Shown: positions 51,890-62,460 of the stretch, piece after piece
Layout: each line of letters starts with the position of its first letter
Numbering within the stretch: the first letter of the stretch is position 1
NCBI GenBank assembly: GCA_965153455.1
Contig: OZ234494.1
Span: 3,534,001-3,598,000, forward strand
Source: Sphagnum compactum
Lineage: Eukaryota > Bryophyta > Sphagnopsida > Sphagnales
Direction of reading: 5' to 3'
Length of the DNA stretch: 64,000 nucleotides
Notes under the pieces: model-generated
What the model was told of the DNA's origin: nothing
Database searches by the model: none
Seen by the model: only the letters and a program-made list of their open reading frames with translations
Position numbers and translations under genes: made by a program

Positions 51890-52405
51890 TATGTAAGTGG
51901 GTAGTTATCAAAGGTCAACTTAATTAGCCAGGGAATGTCAGTGGAGCTAGTCTGTAGCTAGGAAAGTAGGTAAGGCACACTTGGTGGGTATCAAGTAGGT
52001 GGATGGATGTAGTTAGCCTGGACATGGCTAATTACCACCCTCGTTAGCTATGGGACAGGAATTTGCAATGAAAAAGTGTTTCCTATCCACATACTATCAT
52101 CCATCCCGCATGGTGAGCTTGTGGGTGGTGGTGCACTCTAGGGGTAGAATTAATCATCTGAGCCAAAACCCACCACTAGTGCACCATCCTGATTACAACT
52201 CAGTTGTGGTTCACCCTTGCTTGGTAGCTTATTGTGTGATTAAAATCCTCACACTACCTCACACTAGATAGACTAAGGTTAGTCATAAATACATATATAT
52301 GTAAGTGGGTAAGTATCAAAAGATGACTAGCTAGGCAGAGAATGTAAGTGGTTACCATGTAGGTAGAGAGGGCACTTGGTGCTCACTGGGTAGCTGGATG
52401 CACTG
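51890..52405. repeat. Diverged direct repeat, offset about 410 bp
   Basis: GTAAGTGGGTAGTTATCAAA at about 51,893 recurs as GTAAGTGGGTAAGTATCAAA at about 52,301. Both are followed by a GGCAGAGAATGTAAGTGG- or CCAGGGAATGTCAGTGG-type stretch and by (C)ACTTGGTG. Noncoding. Confidence 0.5.
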
Positions 52406-55400
52406 TGGATATATAGTTCTAGTCTATTGCCAACCATTGTGGTTAAAGCTCTGGGATGCCAGGACAGAGCTGCCTTCTTCCAAGCTTCTCGACACACAGT
52501 GGAAAGCAAGCCAACATCACAGCCAGCTTTGGGACACACACATGCATCCACAACAAAAGATCCAACTGCTTTGAACTCGGACCTTCCGTGATCTTCTGCT
52601 GGTGGCCATCTTGTGTCTCATCAATTCTCGTCAAATCTCTTCAGACCAGAGACAGACTAATGTTGTAAGTACTGCATGAAAGTTGAAGCTGGGTGGGAAC
52701 TCCAGCACTCAACCTGCCGTAGTAATTTGGAAGATTCTCTAAAGGCAGCAGCTGGGATGATCATAAAAATAAAATATTAGGGGTACTGAATAGTAAGTCT
52801 ATTGGCATTTTGCTCAAGTGATCAATATGAAGATCTGATCAAAACTACTCCATATAGTAGAGTTAGGTTTGTAGCTTGGATGGGTGCCTTCATGTACAAT
52901 GGTTGTTGGGTATATCTGGTAAAGTACTGGGGGTCTTTGGTACTGAACTACCATAATATTAAGTCATCAGCAATAGAACTGAATTGGCAAGTTTAGTAAG
53001 TTGCATACTTAAGTGCTGCAGGATTAACTCTAGATGACTTAATCAACTCAAGGCAGATGATCATGGGTAACTTGCAGAACTTCAATCAAATTATAAGTCC
53101 CAGCAAGAACAGATGAATACTACACTCTAAAAAATTATGTAAGTTACTGTAAGATACCAAGAGATGTGCAGAGCTTTCCCAGACTTCATTTGAAACTGAT
53201 CAAAACCTAATTTGAACAATAAAATTAACTATGCAACATTTTGGAGAGAGATTATAATTCTGAGCTGGAGTTACCTACAGGGTGTTCGAAATTCTTGTAC
53301 CTACCACTACCACCTTGTCTCTGATTACTTTGCTTTCCTGGACAAAACAATTTATCCACAAGAAAAGAAAGTACATTTTATTTTTTGCACGTCAAATCTA
53401 CATATATAATATATTCTACATGCATGATGAAACAGGGTGTATAAGTTACCATGCTTAGATGGGCTTTATTTACTAGTTTTATCATCATTTCAAAGAGGTT
53501 TTGCTCAACCTTGAATTTGCAGAAGTATATATCTCTACAACCCATGATCTTCTCATTTGTTCTTGCAACAACTTTGGGTGATTGCAATTAGTTGTAAAGC
53601 CACTGAATTTGAGTATTCATGAAGCACAGGATTTTGCTTAAAAGTCAGTTAAAATATTTGGTATGTATTTCATTTAAGAAAAACTCTTGCATGACTATCC
53701 AGGCCCAGTGTCAGTGAGATATGAGCAGCAGCTGTAGTGCAAGTGTGATCTCTTTACCTTGGCCTTGAGCCTTTGGACATTAATAACTAATTGCTCATGG
53801 TTAGTGGTTACCTGCACGTGTGTATGCATAAACAAGTTGGAGATCAATTTTCTTCCAAATATTCAACACAAAACTCAAAAAGTCTACCACAATTTTGCCC
53901 AAGCTCCTACATGTATATAATACTAGTTATGTGGAGGAACTTGGGGCAAAATATCGACAGTATATTGAGTTATATAAGTTATTTATAATGGATCCCCTTA
54001 TTTATGCAATTATTTGTTTATGAAGTTGAGTTAAATGCTACCTTAATTTACTCAATATATTGTTGACCCTGATATTTTTGTACAATTTTAACTAATCTAA
54101 AATGCAGGTGGCAAGTCATGAGAGCGGCCATATGGATGTGAATTGTCTATGAAAACAATAGATGGACATCCAACATTGATAATTTAAACCTAGTTTAATA
54201 AATCTGGCCCCATGGTTTTATACTTTGAAACCATCTGGGTTTTATTATCATTGAATTCCAGCTATCATGCCCAGGCAAGCTTCACAGAGTCCACAAGACA
54301 AGATTATTAGATATGTATTAAAACTACTTAGACATTCCCTGGTCCTATTATCTAGCTCCCAGCTTTGGAAGTGGTCTCAAGGTCTTTCACCACCTTGAAT
54401 TAGGACATGACATATTAAGTAAATACTATTTAGGAGATGCAAATTTTTTGATGTCACATCAGTGTATTTAATAACAAACCAAATTTTTAGTTTGTGGTGG
54501 GTATAGAAAACCATGTTCACTTCAATGCGGCAAGTTGGGCAACTCAGGTGTTACATCCTTAAAATTTATTGGGACCCACACGTGTGTTCACACAAATGTA
54601 AAATATTTTGGAAAGTTGAAGTGCACTTTGGAAATATTTCCCTATTACATATAGAGAGATCTAATTATATTATCTGAAGGTCCCTAATTATAATGTAACC
54701 CCAACAACTTATTAGATATGAAAAGACATCACTATCAAACAATTGGGGATGCCATCATGGGATAGTGGCTACCATGAATGCTGTAATTATGATTTGGACT
54801 GTAGGGAAGGGTCTTCCTTAAACGCCAAGGAGAGCCCATGCCCCAACCCTAAACGGAAAAACAATCTCATTTGCAACAACCCTTTTGTCATGTCTTTCCT
54901 TTTTGTGACCCAACCACTCAATAGGAATTGAAGGGCAAATAATACAAAAGAGACAATCTATAGCAAAATTATCACAGTTTCAACAAGTTGCACAGTACAA
55001 ACGTGTTAACCATAATCCGTTAACGAAAGACTTTGTGCAAGCCTAATATGGATAGGAGATTAGAGAGTTTCATTTGCCACAAACATTAGGTTCTTAAACT
55101 ACGAATTTGAAATATTCACTATTATGAAATGATTTTAATTATCTTGATGATCATGTGTTTAACATCATCCCTCAAATAACATTGAAAAGAAATTCAATAG
55201 TTAAAATCCACTCAGACAATATATAATTTAGTATAACTAAGTGGATGGATATATTATTAAGCAATCTATCATCCATATTAAATTATATACATATCATATT
55301 CTCATAAAACCCAAGTGTGATTAGTATAGGTGGGAGGTACAATTAAGCAACGCCATCAATATTTAATCATAATTTCATCCCATCATATTCTCACCAGCAC

Positions 55401-55990
55401 CTTGAGATTAGTACGTGTGGATGTATGGTTGTTACGCAATATCAGCCATATTTAAAATTACACATAACACCCCATTATGTATTCCCACCAACATCCAAGT
55501 AGTGATTAGTACATATAAACACCTTGAAGCTGCTGCAGTTATTGAACTAGGGTAATTCATGGAGCGCAAAATTTAACCCTGTCAACAACACCGCCCATTT
55601 GATCCATAGGTCCCACTGTTGTTCATCTGGGCGTACTTGCTTGTAGATTGAAAAAATAAAATAAAATCACAAGTGCATTTGTTATGGACAAAAAACATGC
55701 TATCATGACTTAGACAGCTTCTATGAATTATTAGTTCAATTTGTCTACAACTCTTAATAATCCGTCCTGTACTACTACGACTACTAGACTACTACATTTA
55801 CATTTACGTCGTCCTCCAGGTCCATTGTGAATGAGTGAAGGTTGCGAGCATCGCACGCAAGCCCCAGGCCTGATTGTAAGTCGCTATTTCCAACCTTTGG
55901 AAACCTTGCATGCAAGCCCAGGCCCTAGGTGTCATCACTATTCAACCTTTGGAAAAAAAACCTGGCCCCAGCAGATGTCTCTCTCTGGGT
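52406..55990. other. Intergenic DNA with one GC-richer patch
   Basis: Mostly AT-rich with no gene supported. The patch 52,440-52,700 is noticeably GC-richer. Its minus strand is open over two overlapping frames (to about 74 codons), one reading a Cys-containing stretch with CREAWKKAALSWHP. It might be an exon scrap or part of a noncoding transcript; nothing identifies it. Confidence 0.4.
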
Positions 55991-55999
55991 ACGCACCAA

Positions 56000-57580
56000 A
56001 TTGAAGCTATTCAGTGGTTGCCTCCATCCTTTTGAAAACGGGGAGAATATGTATTCACACGGTGGCCGCTGGGTTCGTGGATTTGTTTGGGCGGTGTGAA
56101 TGAGGGTAAATTATACAACGATGGATGGCAGCTAACGCACTAACTACCACCATGCGAGTACCCGGCGGGTCAGTGGTCGCTATCGGCCCCCTTTTAAAAA
56201 GCCGGCCGGGGGATGATCATTTCCCGGTGATCCCGGGTTGGTCAGTAGTCGCCATCCGTTGGAAACCCTAGAGCCAGCTGGGGTCCGGAATGGATGGATG
56301 GATGGATGAATGGATTGGATTGGATTGGATTGGATTGGATGTCCGGGCAAGCGCCTAGCGAAGGAAGGTAGACACAAGGCAGCAGGCCGGTCTCGAGAAG
56401 CTTTAAGAACTTTCCAACGGGTGCGGTGCGGGGCGGGTTGTTCTATTGGTTGCAGTGCGCTTAGTACAGTACGTGTATGGAACGACCAGAGAGGAGGGAG
56501 GGAGGGAGGGAGGGAGGGATGGAGGGAGCGAGTAATTAGAGAGGTCGTTTAAGCAAGCTCACTTTCTCTATCGTTTGCTCTGCAACAGATGATCTCCAAC
56601 TGCCTAATCACGATATTAAGCTTTGTAAGTTGTTTTTTTTTTTTCTCGGCTTTTCATGCAAACAAGCGACGTCTGTGATTTTTTTTGGGGTGTCGTCTCA
56701 TATGTATGAGCACTGATCACGTTGTTCTCTGTATTTTTTGTTGTTTGTTGTTGTTGTTGTTGTTGTAACTCCGGAGCTGTGCCTAGTTTTTTTTGTGACT
56801 TCTTCTCATATACATGTATGAGCACTGACCATGTTGTTCCATGTATTGTTTCCTCTTGTTGTAACTGCGGCGGCAGAGTCGACAGAGTCGACGAGTTTTG
56901 TACTTACAAGTAAGCCTTTGAGCAGTTAACAGTTTATGTCCTGTGGTTGCAGCTCCAGGCAGACTGCGTAGGCATAGCGCGCAGGGGAGCTCTGGAGGGC
57001 CGTGGGTTGCATTCAATTTGTGCTCTCTGAGATCTCATGCGCCGCAAGCAAGCAGAAATACATTGGTATATGAGTATTGTCAATCAACGTATACCTCTTG
57101 TTGATGTTATTCATGTCTTTTGGACTTGTAATTAGCATTCGAGCAGATGTCTTTTGGTCTTTTAATCTTTCGAGCAGTGAAAACCTGATTAATCAATCTG
57201 GTTGCAACTGCAGGAAGAGTTTAGGACACGCGGGAGTGAGTAATACTAGGGACGACGGGCATTTTGGGTTGCAGTCATGCTCTAGCCTTTTACAAGCCAG
57301 CAGCGAGAAGATTGCAAGAGTAGCCGAAGTCGAGCTTCCTCAAGTCATATTCGTCAGCCGCCTAGGACTGACCGTTGGGAAGTAATCTCAGATCTCTTCA
57401 GGTATGGGGTAGTAGGTAGTTAGTCTCATGCTGCACGTCCGGCAGGTGTGCCTTGCCATGCGTATGTATGTATGTACGTCCATACGCAGCTGCTGCTGCA
57501 AGTGTTTTACCCTTGCTTTCTTAATGTTTGAGCGTATAATTAGTGTTTGCAGGAATAGTAGTAGCAGCAGCAGCATATCG
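56000..57580 (+). promoter_or_regulatory. Promoter and spliced leader region of the repeat-protein gene
   Basis: GC rises sharply from 56.0 kb. The region contains GGAT/GGATT (56,291-56,340) and GGGA (about 56,491-56,519) microsatellites. A series of pyrimidine-rich AG sites followed by short exon-like stretches also lies here: acceptors near 56,876, 56,952, 57,214 and 57,552, donors near 56,620 and 56,909. The last acceptor (TTTGCAG, ending 57,552) leads directly into the exon with the start codon. Exact leader exons cannot be fixed without transcripts. Confidence 0.45.
56677..56876. repeat. Imperfect tandem duplication in the leader
   Basis: Two copies of about 90-100 bp (56,677-56,776 and 56,787-56,876) share the order T-run, TCTCATAT, ATGTATGAGCACTGA, (C/T)GTTGTTC, TGTTG-rich stretch and TTGTAACT(C/G)CGG. 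The copies lie in the presumed first intron of the repeat-protein gene. Confidence 0.6.
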
Positions 57581-60500
57581 ATGATGGAGAACAAATCGCT
57601 CAAAAGTGTTCAAAGCAGCCGCGGCGATGCAGGGCCTTCGCAATCGGCCTCCACTTCTTCTTCGCGACGACCAGGAGTAAGACTTTCTGCCATGCATGCT
57701 GCTGAACTGATCTGCCTTGTGGATGATATGCTGATGATGAGATATGTAAACTAGTCACGTTTCATGTCTCTCTGAAATCTCTACTCCGAATGGTGTTGTG
57801 TTTGATCATTTTCCACAATGCTGAAGGTGTAGTAGTGAAAGTCTAGATATTGTGGTGATGATTCCACATGAAGAGCATCATCTGTTTCATGTCTATTTCA
57901 CATCTCCACTTCTACTCCTCATGGTGTTGTTTTCAGCGCATGAATGGCGTTGTGGTTTGATGTTTGTCCACAATGCTGAAGTTGTGGTAGAGAGAATCTA
58001 GATATTGTGATGATGATTCCTCATGAAGAGGTGCTTCTGCATGAGCAGCCATTGTATAATATTGTCTGCAGATGTATATTCTGCTTCTTAATGCTTTCCT
58101 CTGGCATTGGAAGCTCGTAGAAATGGGTGAGCTGGTGGCAATGGGCCGCTTGATTAGACTCATGTTGAGATCTACATGGCTTCTAGGATTGATGTTTGGT
58201 CACGGTGCTGCTGCTGCAGAGTGATCAATCTAGCAGCTTCTAGCTCTGTTTGATTCTTTGGGTCATGATCATGAGTCACCACATACAATTACAGTTTCCC
58301 TCTGACTACGTTCATGTAAACTCTTCTTCTCCATAGCACTGGGAGCATCTCATTCCCTCACATTTGAGAAACTTATACTATGAGTTCTGCACATGTGTAA
58401 AATACAAGATATGCATTGATGAAGCTTCAGTTGCATGTGCAGCCTATGACACCCTGCTGATGATCATGTTTTCATGTTTATTTGTATTGTGATCAGTCCA
58501 TCCTTGATTCAGGATTGAGCTGTTCCACATGACCAGATCTATATTGCATGTTGAGATCTTTTCTATATATTGTGCTTGCATATCCAGCTGAGGAGATTTC
58601 TTGCTTAGATCACATGGTGCCTTAGAGGTCTTCAGATTGTCCACATGAATTATTTCTAATATGTAGTACCCTGGAGTAGTTAATTTCATCAAATGCACAT
58701 GAGGATCATGGTTCCTGCATGGGTGGATGCTCAGCAGTGGCACAGTTTCAACAGACTGGCCTGCATGTATGTCATCATTCTTAGACCCATCCTTGAATTT
58801 GACATCCTGAATGTATGTGTGTTACATTCATGACAGAAAGAAAAAATGGAGGAGGAGGAAGATCAGGATGACGTCTCAGGGTTTCGTGCTATGCTTCGTT
58901 TGCCGCCCTTCTATAATGTGCCTGCTGCAACTGATGATGATGATCATCAGCAATATGCAGCTCCTTATTCATTTAATCCAATGCCTCATGGTGGTTTGTG
59001 GCCATACCCACATGTGCCTGCTGCAGCAGCTCTGAATGATGAGCATCAAAATCTGGCAGCAGCTGATGCTCAGCAGCTCCCAGTGGATCTGCATGATCAG
59101 TCCAAGGATTGGGATTGCAGCTTCTGTTCCTCCAGTTTGTGGCCGTACTCACATGTGGTTCCTGCTAGTGCAACAGCAAGTGATGGTCAGGAGCCAGATC
59201 GTGATGATGCTCATGATGCACAATTGTGTGGTGGCCATGCTGAACATCAGCAGCTCCCACCGGGTCATCAGTTCAAGGATTGGGATTGCTGCAAGGGGGG
59301 ATATTGCTGCAGGTTCTGCTGCAGCTCCAATGGTGCAAATCATCATGTGGCCACGCATGATGATCAGCTGCCGGATCATGACTCGCATGACCACGACGGC
59401 CTGGCACAGCAGAATGATACTACTGCTGCTACAGACCCTATAGGCCCAGGAACAGGCACGAGCTTTGGAATCACATTAGGGATTCCGTGGGGTACGTTTG
59501 GAATGATTGTGTTCTGGACAACAGGACAGGAGCTACAGAGCCTAGTGGAGAAGGCAAGAAGGAATGACTTGCGTCTGGAAGTCATGGCGAGAGTACCAGT
59601 GGAGATGGATTGTCGTCTAGTGCAGGGGATTTGCAGAGGGGATTGGTACGCCTGCGTGAATGAGGAGAATGTGGTGACAGAGGTGTACAAAGTGGATGTG
59701 ATGGAGTCAGATGCGATAGCATGTGCCAAGTACAAAAGAAAGGTAGATCCCATCAGCGGCAGCGAACGGTCATATTGGGGAGGAGATGCCAACAAGTCCA
59801 ACGAGTTACAACGAGCATGCCGGGGTCTAGTGTCTTTGCCCAAGAGCAGACCCATGAAGAAGGCAAAAGTGGTAGTAGTCTGCGATGGGGAGGGGGAGAT
59901 GGCTGTAATCAATCCGGAGTGGACACCAAGCTCCAGATTGCGATTGTTTCTGCACGGCTCAGGTCTTGTAACCAACAGTGACCTTCAGGAAGAGTATTGT
60001 GAGTGGGTGTGGAACGATAACAGTACTGGATCAGCTTTAGATGAAGATGATAAAGATGAGGAGCTGCATCGCCTTCATTTCCACTTCATCGAGTACTGCT
60101 TCAGCGTCCTGGTGGGGTTCTCAAGTCAGCTGATTGACATAAGAGAATTGGGTGATCCCATTCCTGCCCACTTCATGCAACATGGCGCAGGTTTCCTCTC
60201 TGCGCCCGGATTCCCTGGAATCCCTGGAGTTAATCAAGAGTTTCCTGGAATTAGTCAAGTGGGTTTTCCTGGAATCCCTGGAATTACTGTACTGGGAATT
60301 CCTGTAATTCCTGGATTTAGCCCAATGGGATTTCCTGGAATTGGTCAAGCTGGATTTCCAGGATTTGGTCAAGCTGGACATCCTGCATTTCCTGGATTTG
60401 GTCAAGTTGGATTTCCAGGGTTTGGTCAAGCTGGATATCCTGCAATTCCTGGATTTGGTCAAGCTGGATTTCAAGGATTTGGTCAAGCTGGATATCCTGC

Positions 60501-61818
60501 AATTCCTGGATTTGGTCAAGCTGGATTTCCAGGATTTGGTCAAGCTGGATATCCTGCATTTACTGGAGTTGGTCAAGCTGGATTTCCAGGATTTGGTCAA
60601 GCTGGATATCCTGCATTTACTGGAGTTGGTCAAGGGTTTCCTGGAATGAGTCAAGTGCAGCCTCAGGGAACTGTTGATGATGACCATGCGCAGGAAACTG
60701 GTGGTGATGATGATGATGATGATGATGACGAGACAGTAACAACTTCCACACCTCTGTGGCAGCAGCAAGCCAGCAATGAAGCTTATAATGTCCTGGAAGC
60801 GACCACAGCGGAGGATGGGGAATGCAGTAACAACTTCGGTGGACTAGGGTTCCAGGATAATCAGCTGAAGCAGACTCTGCAATATTGTTCAGGGGAATGT
60901 TGTTCAGGCGAATGCAGTTACAAACGGGAACGCAGTAACAACAACGGACTAGGATTGCAGCTGCAGGATGATCAGCAGCAGCTTCCTCCTCCACAACAAT
61001 ATTGTTCAGTTTGCTCACCGCATTATCAGCAGCTGCAGATCGATGATGCCAATGAATTCCATGTGTTATGGGAGTGCACGGGTGCTCGGGAGATTTGGCA
61101 CGTGGTGAGAGAGGCGAGACGCAGACTAGGGTTGCCGAGATACTACGATGAATATGAACACATTACTGTTAGCTGGGTCCGCGGCGGAGCTGGTGTTCAT
61201 GCAGCAAACCAAGACTTAGCAGCTGCAGTTGTTGGTGACCCTATGCGATCATGGGATGTTCTGAGATCCAATTTGGTAGCCAATATCCGGCGTGAACGTA
61301 CTCAAATGAGGATTACTGGAGAGGGTTTCAACACGCAACGAGTGTTGTCTAGAGCATGGCAGGAGACCATCCTTACGGCGAAAGTGTACTGGAACTGTCT
61401 CCTGCTGCGGTTTTCTTGTGCAGCAGAACTAGAGGAGGAGGTGGTAGAACAAGAAGCTGATAACGATGATGATCAGTCTCATGCACTAGTACCCGTAATT
61501 GCTGCTGCTGGAGATCACAACCACCGCAGCCCTGCTCCAGCAAATCCTGCAATTCCACTTCCTCAGGCTGAAACCGCCCAGGTGCGTTACCATGCAGCTC
61601 TCGCCGTAGCATTTCACACTACATGGACTAGCGAGCGGTTCTTCGCACTCCGCATCGGCAGCATCACTGCTGCTCCTCGTTGGCAGCAAACTGTCCCTTT
61701 GAGTTTTACTTGGGCTTTTCACAACAGACCTGCCAATCCTCCTCCTGCTGCTGCTGCTGCTGCAGAGGCTGCAGGTGATGAATATTATGATGTTGTGCTT
61801 CCAGAGTCCTTGGACTGA
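57581..61818 (+). CDS. Uncharacterised acidic, His-rich protein with Gly/Pro/Phe tandem repeats and zf-RVT-like C-terminus
   Basis: I do not recognise this protein as a whole. Two coding exons, 57,581-57,676 and 58,837-61,818, are joined by CCAGGA|GTAAGA and TGACAG|AAAGAA in matching phase, giving 1025 residues. The second exon also has an internal ATG at 58,846 (990 residues), so exon 1 is inference. Approximate order: 1-32 Ser-rich; 36-220 Asp/His/Cys-rich with two KDWDC modules; 220-470 a folded-looking middle with FGITLGIPWGTFGMIVFW and RLRLFLHGSG; 480-640 tandem repeats of a 19-residue unit like GFPGFGQAGYPAIPGFGQA; an Asp run; 755-779 a C-x2-C-x15-H-x4-C pattern ending HVLWECTGAREIW, like the zinc-binding tail of plant non-LTR reverse transcriptases (zf-RVT); then an Ala/Pro-rich end. 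No signal peptide or clear membrane span. The long intact frame with many CAG/GAT codons argues for selection. Function unknown. Confidence 0.7.
60187..60660 (+). repeat. 57-bp coding minisatellite
   Basis: Within the repeat-protein gene a 57-bp unit built on GGATTTGGTCAAGCTGGAT recurs about five times from 60,331 to 60,640, preceded by more diverged units from 60,187. It is made of two half-units, GFPGFGQA and GYPA(I/F)PG(F)GQA. The frame is preserved in every copy; variation is mostly Ile/Phe and Pro/Thr swaps. The antisense strand is also open across it (60,121-60,768) as a by-product. Confidence 0.9.
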
Positions 61819-61894
61819 AAACAACAACAACAACAACAGGGAAAACAAAACAAAGAAAACAAGGAATGTTGGTTTTTTGGTAGCAATGAGTCAC

Positions 61895-62255
61895 AGCTTC
61901 TCACCAGTGGTCCCATATTTTGAGACATTCTCACCAGTTGGTCCCATATTTTGAGACATTCTCACCAGTTGGTCCCATATTTTGTCAGATTCTCACCAGT
62001 TGGTCCCATATTTTGAGACATTCTCACCAGTTGGTCCCATATTTTGTCACAATCTCACCAGTTGGTCTCATAGTTTCAGACATTCTCTCACCAGTTGGTC
62101 CCCATATTTTGAGACAATCTCACCAGCTGGTCTCATAGTTTCAGACATTCTCTCACCAGTTGGTCCCCATGTTTTGAGACATTCTCACCAGTTGGTCCCC
62201 ATATTTTGAGACATTCTCACCAGTTGGTCCCCATATTTTGAGACATTCTTACCAC
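61895..62255. repeat. 31- to 34-bp tandem array in the presumed 3' UTR
   Basis: Eleven or so copies of TTCTCACCAGTTGGTCCCAT followed by ATTTTGAGACA, with 33-34-bp variants carrying CTCTCACC or TCCCCAT and a variant TCTCATAGTTTCAGACA. The array begins about 80 bases after the stop codon at 61,818, so it probably lies in that gene's 3' UTR. Confidence 0.9.
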
Positions 62256-62274
62256 CTGGTGTAACTTGTTACTG

Positions 62275-62460
62275 CGAACTGACTGTGTGAGTTCCTTTTT
62301 TGTTTGGGAACTTCAGGGAACGTTTGAGAGCTCTTTAATGTTAACTGTGAGTTCCATTTTTTAGGGAACAACTTCTGGGAACCTTGGGAGTTCTAATGTG
62401 AACTGTGAGTTCCATTTTTCTGGGGGAACTTCAGGGGAGCTTTGGGAACTTATTTCATCA
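62275..62460. repeat. About 60-bp triplicated repeat
   Basis: Three copies of a unit with AACTGTGAGTTCCATTTTT, GGGAAC(A)ACTTC(T/A)GGG and (T)TTGGGAGTTCT-type segments follow the 31-bp array directly, at about 62,280, 62,343 and 62,398. Probably also untranslated. Confidence 0.65.

Noticed and set aside
57077-57385. 102-codon frame with a hydrophobic start in the leader region
   Set aside because: Starts at TTG, crosses good splice acceptors, and is out of context with the downstream coding exons.
59376-59975. 199-codon open frame on the minus strand
   Set aside because: Lies wholly inside the 990-codon plus-strand exon; shows no domain and is explained by codon bias of the real frame.
60121-60768. 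215-codon open frame on the minus strand
   Set aside because: It is the antisense of the in-frame 57-bp minisatellite and Asp run; the plus frame continues far beyond it on both sides and carries the zinc-like domain.
61895-62255. Short frames rich in SHQLVP repeats
   Set aside because: They only translate the 31-bp array; unit length is not a multiple of three, so the frames are chance products.
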